Of a DNA stretch of 64,000 bases, positions 45,791 through 57,344 are shown one piece after another. Source of the DNA: Syngnathus acus (lineage: Eukaryota; Chordata; Actinopteri; Syngnathiformes; Syngnathidae); NCBI RefSeq assembly GCF_901709675.1, contig NC_051089.1, forward strand, positions 13,813,976 to 13,877,975. The letters run 5' to 3'. Every line of letters begins with the position of its first letter. Positions within the stretch are counted from its first letter, which is position 1. The notes under the pieces are model-generated. The model saw nothing but the letters and a program-made list of their open reading frames with translations. It did not search any database and was not told the origin of the DNA. A program made the position numbers and the translations under genes.

Positions 45791-45905
45791 GATGGATGGA
45801 TGGATGGATGGATGGATGGATGGATGGATGGATGGATGGATGGATGGATGGATGGATGGATGGATGGATGGATGGATGGATGGGTGGATGGATGGATGGA
45901 TGGAT
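45791..45905 (+). repeat. GGAT microsatellite
   Basis: About 28 GGAT units, with one GGGT interruption near 45882. It follows a repeat end, like the tract at 38347. Repeating MDGW frames are artefacts. Confidence 0.9.
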
Positions 45906-46004
45906 AATCTAACTGCTAACTGTGACAACGTGTAGGATAACGCTTTTAGAGGTTGATTTCCCACTGCCAATCATGGAAGGAGTTTAAAAAAAAAAAATTG
46001 AATA

Positions 46005-46075
46005 TAGGCACCAGCATGCCCGAGGCCCTCATCAGGATAAGCGGTTCAGGAAATGTATGGATTAATGGACATTCA
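46005..46075 (+). repeat. 3' end fragment of a GGATAAGCGG-type fish repeat
   Basis: CCCTCATCAGGATAAGCGGT and TCAGGAAATGTATGGATTAA is the usual end ...CAGGATAAGCGGTTCAGAAAATGGATGGATGG with mutated tail units. A smaller similar piece is at 55125-55155 (GAGGATGAGTGGTTCAGAAA). Confidence 0.6.
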
Positions 46076-47154
46076 CAAACAATACTCAAGATATACGTTT
46101 TGTACGCGGGTTAAGACTGCCCAAAAATGAGGGATTCTGTAATATCAATTGAATGTGTGGCCAATTCAAAGTGAAGTCGTTCTTTGATTGATCATCTAAT
46201 GTGATAAATATTGATAGATTAATGAATATATAATTCATAGTACAAGCATTGTGGAAACAGAAATAGCAAATCAAAGTCAAATATAAGAACATTATCCATT
46301 CTTATATTATATATTATTAAATTCAACTGCTTCATCTATTTTCTTTACAGTCTGTGGATAACATTCTGTGTCTCATTTTAAAATTGCAAGAACAACCTTG
46401 ATCATGATCAGAAATGCTATTCAGCTTTGGCAGATTTTGCTGATTATCTGGAATTGGTGACCACAGTCATACACATTTGCAAGTCTCTGCAGCCACTGTA
46501 GGTTTAGGTTCTGAAGCAAAGAACCTTACTACAGAAATCTACTTCTTAGCTCCAATAAGCACATTTAATAACAAAAGTCATTAAAGCTCAGGTGACGTTA
46601 GAGGAAGTGAAACAGATGGCCACCCATCATGTGTGCGCTTGCGCTCAAGGTTTAATGAGCCTGGTTCACTGCGTTTTGTGAGCGTATGGCTGTGGTCGCA
46701 GTGTGCTCGGTTTATCCTGCACCGTTGGCACGGATCAGCCCATGTCAGAGGATTGTCCGGCTGATTGAACATGTTGAATCAGGGAGACCGGTGGTGAGAG
46801 AAATCACTCTCGCTTCGACCAAACACAGGTTGAATAGCAAAAGAGAACAAAAACACTCCCAGCTTTATAGTGAAATGGCCTTGTCTTATTACAGAGATTT
46901 TTGTGCTTATCTACAAGCCTGGTTGTTATACGAGAAGTGTTTTTGTAGCTGCATTCAGTTTGAGTCCAGACTTTATTACAGCGTTATGGGACTCTGTGAA
47001 CCTGCAGAGCCTTCAGTCTGCTTTCTTTACTATATGGCCCAAATGTAATTCCTGAATCCAATTATTTAATTATATTTTGCGGTAACTGACTGTCTCCCAA
47101 CAAAGACCCTTGCATATTAATGACTGACAAATCTACAGAACTAAAATAACTCAC

Positions 47155-47219
47155 CATTCCTTTTCATGTTATGTTTCTCAGTGGAGGTATACGATTTCTT
47201 TCCTTGTCATCTTCAATCC
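47155..47219 (-). ncRNA. Candidate noncoding exon of a spliced transcript
   Basis: The minus strand has an acceptor TCTCGTTTCTTATAG with a good pyrimidine tract, 65 bases, and a consensus donor GAATG/GTGAGT. All three frames contain a stop, so it would be a 5' UTR or long noncoding RNA exon. Its last three bases are ATG, and joined to the exon at 42323 they give GGAATGG, a good initiation context. Confidence 0.35.
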
Positions 47220-48252
47220 CTATAAGAAACGAGATTTTACATGAGAGGGCTTTGCTTGAATTGTCACCACTGTGAGTAGTGTGGCACAGCTAGTCTCAAC
47301 TGGCTCCCTGTTAACAGCATAGCACCTGCAGATCTGCACTGCTAGCACCTCCCATTAACGGTCATTGCTGCAAAGATGCCATACAGATCATAACACTGAA
47401 TCATTTCCTCCAACATTTTCTGAGATACACCTGTTGGCAGATGACAGGCGTGATAACAATATGCATACCCAACATTTAGTTGGGCTTGAATGGGAATAAG
47501 TAAAGGAAGGAGTTGTCACAGACTGTTGATGAACACATTTGGTGTGATACTATGAACACACCCAAAGCCATGTGCGACTGTGCAATTATAGCACATTTAC
47601 TGCACCAGCTGCTGTATCAATGTGCGGTGTGACAAACACTCCCAGGAGATTGAGCCGTAACTGGCTTTGAAATACAGCAGAGAAATATTTTCACACTTGA
47701 GCTTGTGCAAAAAGAATATGAAGTCAGTGGATCGATTTGATGCTGCTGAAATACAAGATTGAAATTGCATCACGAAAACCACAGAAAGTTGTTGAACTGA
47801 AGTCAAGGCCATTACTTGTATGCAACTATATGATTGTAACAACAAATTCAAAGAGGCAAATTAGAACATATGGTGATGAGAGACGAGTAAATTGGGTTTA
47901 ATTAACATGGATGAATGAAGAGTAATGACTATTTTTGATTGATGGGACATTAAACCAGCAAATCCAAGTGGGAAGCTCTTCATGAAATTGGTAACCTTGT
48001 TTTATGGAAAGAGTGATTGAAGTAAGATGAATCTCTGTGACATCCTTCTCCGCTAAAATATACAGAGTATAGAAACTGTATGATTTATTTTGATTTAATC
48101 TAATTCGTCTCACAACATAAAATGGATTCAAAATGATTTTCTTTAAATTTGCACCTCCTTGTTAAACTGGTTGTATTGCCAGTTAGTGTTTACATACGAG
48201 CACAACGGAATGCGGAATGGTGAATATCCCCCGGTTTCCCAACACAGAGATG

Positions 48253-48480
48253 TCAAGATTCAAGATTCAAGATTCAAGAGATTCAAGAGTTTTTTATTCG
48301 CCATGTTTGAGCGTGCCAAACAAGGAATTTGACTTCGGTAAAACACACCCTCTGTTCAACATATAGGTGACTAACAACACTCAGGACATGTCAAGTTATA
48401 GTACAAAAGTTAAGCATTCCGTTTTCAGACGAATCTTAAATTTTGTTTCTTGCAACAAAGAACAACCTAGCATTGCACAT
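48253..48480 (-). mobile_element. LINE 3' end with CAAGATT tail repeats
   Basis: TCAAGATTCAAGATTCAAGA with further units, then GAGTTTTTTATTCGCCATGT, TGAGCGTGCCAAACAAGGAA and TTTGACTTCGGTAAAAC follow a fish LINE 3' untranslated end in minus orientation; the CAAGATT units are its tail. No coding part is present. Confidence 0.6.
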
Positions 48481-48743
48481 TTTCTAATTCTAGCAAAGTA
48501 ATCTCGCAAAATAAAACTGTAGTTTGCAAACATTTCTTTGGAACTGGTCTGGAAAGCATCGACTGACTGCATGTGGAGTGGTAGGAAAGCTCAGGAAACG
48601 CTAACAGTTGTCTGAACTCACACAGGACCTTCTAAAAGCCCCCTATGACACCAGAGAATCGTAGCACATACTTTGCTGACACTTTGTGTGACACTTGCGA
48701 CAAAACTGCCAATTAAACCATCCATAAAGCCAAGACAACTTAC

Positions 48744-48787
48744 TTGTTAAAGCAGCCGTTTCTCTTGACGTATTGAGGTTTCTTCTT
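48744..48787 (-). ncRNA. Possible small exon of the same minus-strand transcript
   Basis: Forty-four bases between an acceptor-like CTAATAACGTCAG and a donor AACAA/GTAAGT. Two frames are open; one gives KKKPQYVKRNGCFN. The acceptor is only moderate, so this is weaker than the exons at 42.0-42.3 kb. Confidence 0.25.
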
Positions 48788-49289
48788 CTGACGTTATTAG
48801 ATCAAAACACATCATGGTTTGGATCTTCCTTTTGACAGCAAAACACAAGTGCATACACTTGCAAAGCGCTGCTATAAGACAAACATCCATATTTTAAGGT
48901 CAGTTTTGGTAATTCATGCGCTGCAAACATTCAATTATTTACATCAGTTCACTGACACATTTAAATGATCAGTGAGATAAAACCAGCAGTTTAGTTCATG
49001 GAAATAAAGTGCAAAAATGTGTCTTTCGAAGAACTTCGAGCTTTCATATCACGTTTTATCAAGTTTTTCCATCAGCGTTTGACTTGATTCACAATATAAG
49101 TTGTCATTTGGTTTATTAATGACAAAGAATTAGACAAGCTATAGAATCATCTGACAAAACAACAAGCCACCCCGCCCCACCCCAAATATGGACAAATTCT
49201 ATTGAAAAAAGATGGCTGAAAAATGTCACAGTTTATTTCCAATAAAGTCTTATCCGTTCAAACACAGTACATTGATGATGAGTCTGAGA

Positions 49290-49500
49290 AATTAAGGAAT
49301 CATTGAAGGTGCACTTCAGGTTCCCACTGAACACATAGGTAGGCAAGCCCCTCCAGGCGTCCCCCAACAGGACATCCGTATAATCAGTGGAGGCCCACTT
49401 GGCATCCAAAAGTGGACACTGGGCCAGGAAGATGGCGGCTGCATGCCAAGGCACCGAGCCATGCCTCTGACAGCTTTGCCAGGTGGGACCAAGTATAGGA
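49290..49500. other. GC-rich patch open on both strands, unassigned
   Basis: The patch stands out by composition. The minus strand reads LAQCPLLDAKWASTDYTDVL followed by GDAWRGLPTYVFSGNL; the plus strand reads PPGVPQQDIRIISGGPLGIQ with a possible donor CCAG/GTGGGA. Neither resembles a family I know. It could be an exon, an old repeat, or chance. Confidence 0.2.
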
Positions 49501-49963
49501 ACAGTTTTCACAAAACAACTGAAATTCCCAACGAGAATGGTAAAGAGAGCTGCTTGCCATGAAACACAACTATACGGCGAAACATTTAACAGACAAGAAA
49601 CTCTCAAAGGCCAAGCAAAAATAACAACTTTAGGATCAACTAAATTACAAACACAGAAAAGTCTTCAATTGCCTTCTATACTAGGTGTCCATTTGTCAGC
49701 TGGAAGCTCAGCACTTCTTTGCGCAACTTCCAGACAATTATTCATCATGATTATTGAGAAGAAAAAGAAAGGTCAGGCCGACGGTGAAATGAAGTTTCAG
49801 AAACTTTGCACTCTTGACATCTCTGAGGCGTGATCAGTCAGAAACTTTAGCCAATGAATAATCACTGGGATGTCTCACTGAATCGTAATGGGCAATTTGT
49901 TCATTCTCGAAAAGCTTCAGTATATGGTGGCGCCTGCTGAAATACAAGCACAGTGCCGATGTT

Positions 49964-49987
49964 GTTAGTTAGTTAGTTAGTTAGTTT
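49964..49987. repeat. TTAG microsatellite
   Basis: Six TTAG units in a row (GTTAGTTAGTTAGTTAGTTA then GTTTG). Confidence 0.85.
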
Positions 49988-50365
49988 GTAGTTGCCCAAT
50001 GATAGATTTTGTAATTATTATCGAGGCCAAGCTCAAAGCACCACAGAGGTTTTCATGTGTTTATGAAACCAACATTTTTGTTAGTCTTCATCCACTGGGC
50101 GGGCTTCGGGGGGGGTTGGGCCTTGAGTTTGATACTGGAGTTTGATACTGGAGGGCTTCAGGATCCTGGATTCATGAAAACTCAGATCCACGGAAAGCGT
50201 GGTACATAAATATCAAATTTTAACCCATTTTAATCAATTTTGTGCAGAAGAGACCCCACACTAAATATGATCTAATTATTGGTATGTGTGTATAAGTGGG
50301 AAAAAGTATGCCATTTGGATCTTAGGTTGACATTATATTTGTTGTGTATGGAGTTGTTTTGTGCA

Positions 50366-50470
50366 GGGGTGGGGAACCTTTTCCTACTAGGTCTTTTTAT
50401 AGAATCCTTGTTCTTTTCAGGGTCACTTTCTCTGGGAATGACTTGGGATATTTTCCTCAATTGGTAGCAA
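50366..50470. mobile_element. hAT-like fragment (CAGGGGTGGGGAACC type)
   Basis: GTGCAGGGGTGGGGAACCTT is the standard start of a vertebrate hAT-type element. After about 100 bases it becomes unrecognisable. The opposite end was not found. Confidence 0.45.
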
Positions 50471-51489
50471 ATCAATTACCAACTACATGGACAATTTACA
50501 TTAATACTATATACTTGTATTGGACTGGGAAGTGAGTTGGAGAGGACTCACACCAGCAAAAGTAAAACAGGAATTCTACTAGACCTCACTTGTGACATTC
50601 GCTATTTTTCAAAATAGTGAAAAAAAGAAAAGTTACAGTTTGAGCACATCATTCTTCTATTTAAAGCACCGTGGAAGCCAAATGTCAAAAATGGCATTTT
50701 ACAAAGGGAACTAATTTTCTCCTGCTAAATGCAGATTATATTGTAGAGAAATAATTATCAAGTGGATTATTACAGGGGCTTTTGAGAAAGGTGCTTTTCT
50801 GAAGATGTATGCATAGTACAATCATTAGCATGAAATGTTTGGCATGTGCATAGTTGGCAGGATTTATGCTCACATTTTTCAAAGAGGCTGCTTTGCTTTG
50901 GTGGCATATAAAGGCTGCACTCAAAATAGAGAATGGAAGCATCTGCGATACTCATAAATCGCACTTGTGTGTATGGGTGTAAGGATGAAAAAAATAAGAA
51001 TTCACACATACATAAAGGGACTCAGCAGCTTGATCAATGATGATTGTAATGCAGTACAGTTCGGTAGAACGCCGGACTGTATGCAATTCAGTTGATGATC
51101 AAAGTGCACAGAGAGTTGGAATAGGAGGAGACTGATCATCACAGTGAATATGTTCTTACCGGGGGTCGTGGAGGGGAATTAAAGACCTCGCCCACCACTC
51201 ATCAGAAACCCTATCATCGACAGGGGTCGTGTGGGTCGGTGGTGGGACGGGCCGTTCGGGAATCTACCAAAATTCCCGATGGCCTCTATGGCCCCGTTCC
51301 AGATTTCTCTATGCGTGCTACAACCCCAGAAGAATAATGTCTATGATTGCGTATTCAAACATTGATTACAGAAATATTATTATTGTTAGCACAGGTTTTT
51401 TTTTTTTTTTGGAAGAGTCTCATGCTTTCATTTAAATTGTTGCACAGTCACCTACGGTATCTCTAATTAGTCCCCAAATTGGAGAGCTT

Positions 51490-51515
51490 TAATAAAATAA
51501 ATAAATAAATAAATG
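51490..51515. repeat. AATA microsatellite
   Basis: About six AATA/AAATA units in AT-rich DNA. Confidence 0.8.
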
Positions 51516-51748
51516 TTTAGATCACATTCTTTGAATTTTTCGATACTGTGTTAAATTTAAACATTTTGCAATACATTTACGTTTTTTTACTCCTCTAAAA
51601 TTTCCAATGCAAAGTAGGATGGTGTCAAAGCACATAAAATAAAATAAAATAGTGGTCAAACTCATAATTTTTTCATCAATTGTTTTTATCAATTGTGAGT
51701 GGAAGAAAAAAAACTGCAAAATAAGTAGTAATACTAGTAGGATGAAAA

Positions 51749-51782
51749 ACACGCACGCACGCACGCACGCACGCACGCACAC
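51749..51782. repeat. CACG microsatellite
   Basis: About eight ACGC units. Alternating purine-pyrimidine sequence of this kind can form Z-DNA in principle. Confidence 0.9.
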
Positions 51783-51969
51783 CAACTTCTGATTACTTTG
51801 CAGGTGAAACCACTTTGTACGTGGGCTACAAGGTCATCTGGAGCAAGGCACCACTAGGGATGAAATAAACCAGATCACTCTGCACTACTCTCAGTATTTT
51901 TTTAAATACAAACCCATATTAAATGTCAAGGCAAATGACTTGAATTTTAAAGTGAAAATAGGAATTGTC

Positions 51970-52521
51970 CTAATTCAAAGTAAGAAAGAAGCTGTCCCTC
52001 ATCTGGCTGGCCATCTGCATGTTAAGTCCCGACAAAGGCAAAGAGCCAAATTGAAACAATCCCTCATCTGGACTGTTGGGCTGGCTGATGAGGTGCAATA
52101 CAGCAATCACGACCCTGCTCAGCTCTCCACTTTTTCCAAAAATAACATACAGCCATGGTGACATGTTTGTGCTGCCAGAAAGCCTTAACTTGATGTAGGC
52201 ATTGCCTAAAATGTCACTATGGCTGAGTGGCAGAGTGCCCAATAGTACATTCCACAGAGAGGGCCATTGTATACAGGCCACTTGGAGAATAACATCCCAG
52301 TGGTTGTAAAACACGCTACTTGACAATAACGGTGAAACATGATAGATTGGACTCAGCAACTGCCGAATGAGTGACATAGCTGGAACACTATGAACGCTAT
52401 TATTTATTTTTTCATGAGTAAAGTGGCGAAATAAACATTTGGCATTATTGTTTTTTTTAACCTTGTACAATTCATCAGCACTGTGTGCAGATTTCACGAA
52501 TGCCTTAAATGGCCAGAGCAA
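51970..52521 (-). CDS. 183-codon open frame, doubtful
   Basis: This is the longest open frame here apart from the LINE. It starts at a TTG codon, with MSLIRQLLSPIYHVSPLL as an internal candidate start. Its composition is rich in leucine and serine and it has no recognisable domain, signal peptide or motif. The plus strand of the same region also has a 73-codon frame. A frame of this length has a modest but real chance of arising randomly in 64 kb, so I do not call it a gene. Confidence 0.12.
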   Translation of the reverse strand: MLWPFKAFVKSAHSADELYKVKKNNNAKCLFRHFTHEKINNSVHSVPAMSLIRQLLSPIYHVSPLLSSSVFYNHWDVILQVACIQWPSLWNVLLGTLPLSHSDILGNAYIKLRLSGSTNMSPWLYVIFGKSGELSRVVIAVLHLISQPNSPDEGLFQFGSLPLSGLNMQMASQMRDSFFLTLN

Positions 52522-52529
52522 CTTAATGA

Positions 52530-55500
52530 GGAACTGGAAGGTCTGTTATATTTCAGGGGCTACTGCAGTATTTATGGCAAATTTGTCAAAATGACTTCCT
52601 TTCCCAGGTCCATGCTGCTGCCCTTTACTTTTTCATGAACCTCTATTTGGCAAGACCTTGGGGACAGCTCACCTAAATCTGTCTCGAATTACCCTGTTGG
52701 ACTGACTGGAAGCCACTCAACCTCCATCTTTTCCTACTTTCCGACCCTAGTCCTTCCAAAAGGGACACCATTTTGGAAAAGAGGGTGCAGCTTCAGCTCA
52801 AAATGGGAGGGAGCTGCGAGGCTCCCTGTCCTTGCTTTATGGATCGTCACAGCTAGCTGCACTGGTCTCCACGTGATATGGATTACCTGAGTTTTCAATC
52901 AGTGACACGACTGACACATCCACATCAGAAATATAGGTGTCATAAGAGTGTTTGTTTGCATTCAAGTAATAAACAATTGTCAAGGTCAAACACATTTAAA
53001 ATGTCGCTTTTCCTTTGCCGGCCAGTGAAAGGCATTGACTGTGTTTATGTTGTAAAGTTCCAAACCATGATTGGCTCATGATTGGCTGATCACTCCAGCC
53101 ACATGGTAACATATCATATTGCTGAATCTTGACAGGATTTTTCTGCTTCCATTGCAAGACTACATTTCTCTGCTTTCATGCCTCCCCACTGTCATAATAA
53201 AGGCAACCTGCAGAGCATTGCAGGATGCTTATACGTTCCTGTTGACTTACTTGCTGGCATTGGCGGAAGATTCTGCGTGATAGACAGGAAATGATGAATG
53301 GGGACTGTCTAATTTCTTGCACTTGCTACAATTCAACTGATGGAAGTGAAGATGACTAACATCAGAATTTTGTGTCCTCCCAACTCTAAGTAAGCATCTT
53401 TCATTATAAGTCACAAGTAGCAAGTAAAGGTGAACACAAAAAGCTAATTGATGTCGTCAAGTACATATGTATATTCAAGTACTCTGGAAGTTCTTTGTGA
53501 CCATATGAACAGTATTGCACTGTTGTAAAAAGAGAACCTCTGTAAATTACTAATGAAATATGTCCTAATCAGACAGGGAAATAAAATTTAGAGCTCTCAA
53601 TGCCTTACTGCCATGTTTATGGAGTGTCATAAATAAGGCTTCACTTTGTTTCTCATTGTCTCGCCATTGGTCACAGAAGTGGTAAAGTGAGTGAGTGGAT
53701 CGTAAATAAAAACTGCACTATGCACTCATTCAGTATCGAAAAGCAAATGAAAAAAGAAAGCTGCCCTGTGTTTGAGTGACGATCAGTCTTAGGCATGGGT
53801 AGGCAACTCCAGTCCTGCATGTTTGCCTACCCATGGTCTAAGGTGGACCTCACCTCTTACCACTGAAAATGAATGAGTGCATGAAAAGAAAGCATAAATG
53901 TTAACTGTAAAGCTTCAAGACTGACCCAAAAGTAATTTAACATGATTCCAAATCTTGTGATCAAACTAACATTCAGACCTGCAAGTTTACTGGGATCCCT
54001 TTTTCCCCTTCAGTGGTGCCCCTCCGTTCCTTGTTCGTCATATGAGAACAAGCATTGCGCATGTGGAAAACTTCCATGGAAAGCTTTGTCTTTCGTCATT
54101 TTCCTCATAGTTGCTATGCAGCACGCACACAAGCATGCCCGCAAGCACACCCACGCATGCACGCAACCACACACTTGATGTCAGTGCTGTCGACATACCT
54201 GCTGGGCTCAGATTACAAAGCCTCTGCCTTGCTCAGGGTAATACCCCTCGGGGAAGCCGCATGGAAGGTAGTGAGCTGCCTCTCCAAACCTTTCCCCAAT
54301 GCGGCCATAATGATCTGAGTGGTGTGGGCAACTGCAGCACAGAAAGAAGGTGATACACATTAGGAATGCCAGGACACAGACAGATTGTGGATAGACAGAT
54401 GGACAGACGGACAGATTGATCGATGGGTAGCATTATAATGTAACAAACCGGACTACTGTCGCAAGTACTAGCTACGTCTATGTCTTCATAGCATTAACTG
54501 TCTTATTAAATATAAGCATCTCGGCATCTCAATCCTTTCTTTTCGGAAGATCAAATGACATGGACGTGTGTACGTGTGTTTGTGTGTAAATAGTTGATAA
54601 GGGAAGGAAGATGACAGAGATGGGGACAGACCGTGACCCTTGTGGCTTTGACCCTCTCTCACCACACAGCATCAGTCATTATCTCCTTCCGCATCCTGGT
54701 GGCCAAATGACAGGAATGCTGCAAAATGGAGGGTGGGAGACACATTATGGCCACTTTTACGGAACATTGATTGATAATAATATCCAAATGTTTTCTTTTT
54801 TTCTTTAAACTGTGGTGCCATGAAATCCAACTGAGACATAGGTTTTCTGTTTTTTAAAATCAGGGAACAATTCTTCAAAAATGAGGCTTCAACCTGTTCC
54901 AAGTTGAAGTTTACTGCCAAACTAAACATAAAACAAAGAAATCACATTGTGTATTCAAACAACTGTCCGTTTAACCTAATGCCATCAAACAATGCAAAAT
55001 ACAACAAATAGGCTGTTGTCTAGCCAGAGCTCCAGCATTTTGTTCTCCCGGGGCTAAAGGAGGGCTTGATTGATACATAGGAAAGCTGAAAAAATAATTA
55101 TAATTTTGCTGCATAGCAAAAGTGAGGATGAGTGGTTCAGAAAATGGAAGGAAGGGTATATTTTAGAATACCAAATAAAATGCTAGAGAAGCTTAACTGG
55201 AGCTACACAGATTCCGGATGGGGCTATAGCACCCCTACCACCGTTGTGGAGCAATCTCTCGCATTGCCGTTTTATAACAATTCAAGCAAAAAAATATCTG
55301 AACAGAAACGCTTGAGCAGCACATAGACAATATAACAACACTCAAGTGCATTGCAGTCGTGGAAGTTGGACTGGTCATAATAAAAAATAAAAGTGAATTT
55401 CTGATTAACAATGGCTCCCCGAAGTGCTATGAACACATATGGGCTTAGGACATTTTAAGTAAATTAAAATGGAAGAAACGTGATGCACGGCAAGACAAAA

Positions 55501-57240
55501 AATTGTCAAAAGTGGGCTCATTGCTCTTAAAAGCAACACAGCACACCGCACACATCAGGTCAATTTATAATTGGATATCAGGGAAGTAATGAAAACCAAT
55601 TTGAATCGGAAAATCAGTTTTAACTGGAAAATCGGTTTGGATGTAAAAAATGCAAGTGCATCGCTTCACGGGCAAATTAATCAGTCTCAATATAGCATCA
55701 CTAATGTGATGTGGCTGATATATTGCAGAATCTGATTTCTTAATATGGCACATTAAGCATTACCATACAGCGGCACGATGAGGATTTAAAAATAAATAAA
55801 AATAAAACACACACAGTGGTTGCATACCAAAGTCGGTTGGCTTCACATTAACATGGTCAAGAGATCACCGAGTGTTCTGTGGAAAGTTAATCAATTTCAT
55901 TGATTGATTTGGACAATTATATATTTACTACAAATACTTGTATCTGTTTTGATCTGTGTCAGCGGCATATATTGTGATGACAAGTACCTACAACAATTAA
56001 ATGCTTTTTTTCCCCTTTAGGTTTAAGCTTAGGTTCTTTTTTTTTTTCTTTCTAATGTTAACTATGCACCGTAGTTCAATAAATGTTGGTAAGCAATGCT
56101 GAAGTCTACAAAAGCACAAAGTACTTTTCTTCCAATTAAAAACAGCATTATGTAAACAGCCCCAATGACACAAAGCAAGATGAGAAAACTTCTGCATAAA
56201 AAAATGATCTCAATTCTTTTTAGGGTCCCACAACACAACATGGTCAAACTGCCTGGGGTGATACAAACAATGAACAAACCAATCAATCACAGCTTACATA
56301 TGGAAACATATGCAACTATAATTTCGCCGTGTTCACGGAGAAGTCATTTGGACATCTGCGAGTGGGCAAACAGACGCAGTTGTTTGAAATATGACGTTTG
56401 AAATATGATGATGTTTGTAAGGCTTTGCAATGAACTATGAGAGGCTAGGAAACAAACTGTTACATAATTAAAGCCATACAGAACACAGACCATACATTAG
56501 TCGTCTCTGGCGCATAAAGGAGTCATTCGCAATCGCTCCTTGCCCTTGGTGAGCTAACTACATTCACAGAACACACAAACAAACTAAAGCATGTTTACAA
56601 GAAGGGAGGAGGGCAAAGAGAAAAAAATAGGCCACTGAAAGACAAGTTGTATTGACATGCTGTTCCCATGACAGTCGCCTTTGCGGTCATTTGCACGCTG
56701 ACGAACGAGGCTTTTTACTAGACTGTGGGCAGCAATGACGCTGCAGTAAAGGCTGATCAGTGGGGAGGAGGAGATGTGTGTGGTGGTGATTCACTGCTTA
56801 GGTGTTAAAACCTGTTGAGTGGACAGAGATTTAGTGAGCTTGAGTGCCGCAATCCCAGTTTAATGTTCAGGTGCATCTCTGCTTGCAGTCTAAACTCGCC
56901 TCAGGGCTGCTGGCAATGGAACTGACCGAGCTGAGGCCTGCTGGGGAATCATTTTGTGAAATGTATGGCGAAGGAAGGGAGGAAAGGATAACAGCAGCAA
57001 ACGTAGACAGTACATTCATAATTTAAAGCGCCTCTGCGTGTTAGCGTAGACTTACATTTGCAGTCCTTGTTCAAATATTATGTTTCAAGCAAGCGGGAGA
57101 GCATTGGGAATGACATGTGACAAACGTAAATCTGAACTTTTTGTTGGATGGTTAATAAATTTTCGGATCCCGGGCCACCGCTACATCGGTCCGCTCCCTC
57201 TTGGCACTAGTCTTGCCAATTTATAGCAAGGGTCAAATCA
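52530..57240. other. Noncoding DNA with a few short repeats
   Basis: At 53792-53845 GCATGGGTAGGCAACTCCAG and TTTGCCTACCCATGG form a short inverted pair, probably a collapsed hAT-like fragment. 54120-54170 is CACGCA/CATGCA-rich, and 54380-54425 has GACAGA/GATGGA-type units. No exon is supported. Confidence 0.45.
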
Positions 57241-57249
57241 GAGAACAAT

Positions 57250-57340
57250 CACTCACATTCACATTTACACCTACAGATCATTTACAGTCATTAATTAACC
57301 TAAGCAGCTTGCTATAAGATTGTGGGAGGAAGCTTCAGAT
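57250..57340 (+). repeat. Fragment of the CATCCATCC fish repeat, middle part
   Basis: CAATCACTCACATTCACATT, TACACCTACAGATCATTTAC, AGTCATTAATTAACCTAAGC and TTGTGGGAGGAAG match the middle of the family seen at 45489, a section that is missing there. Confidence 0.6.
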
Positions 57341-57344
57341 TCAA

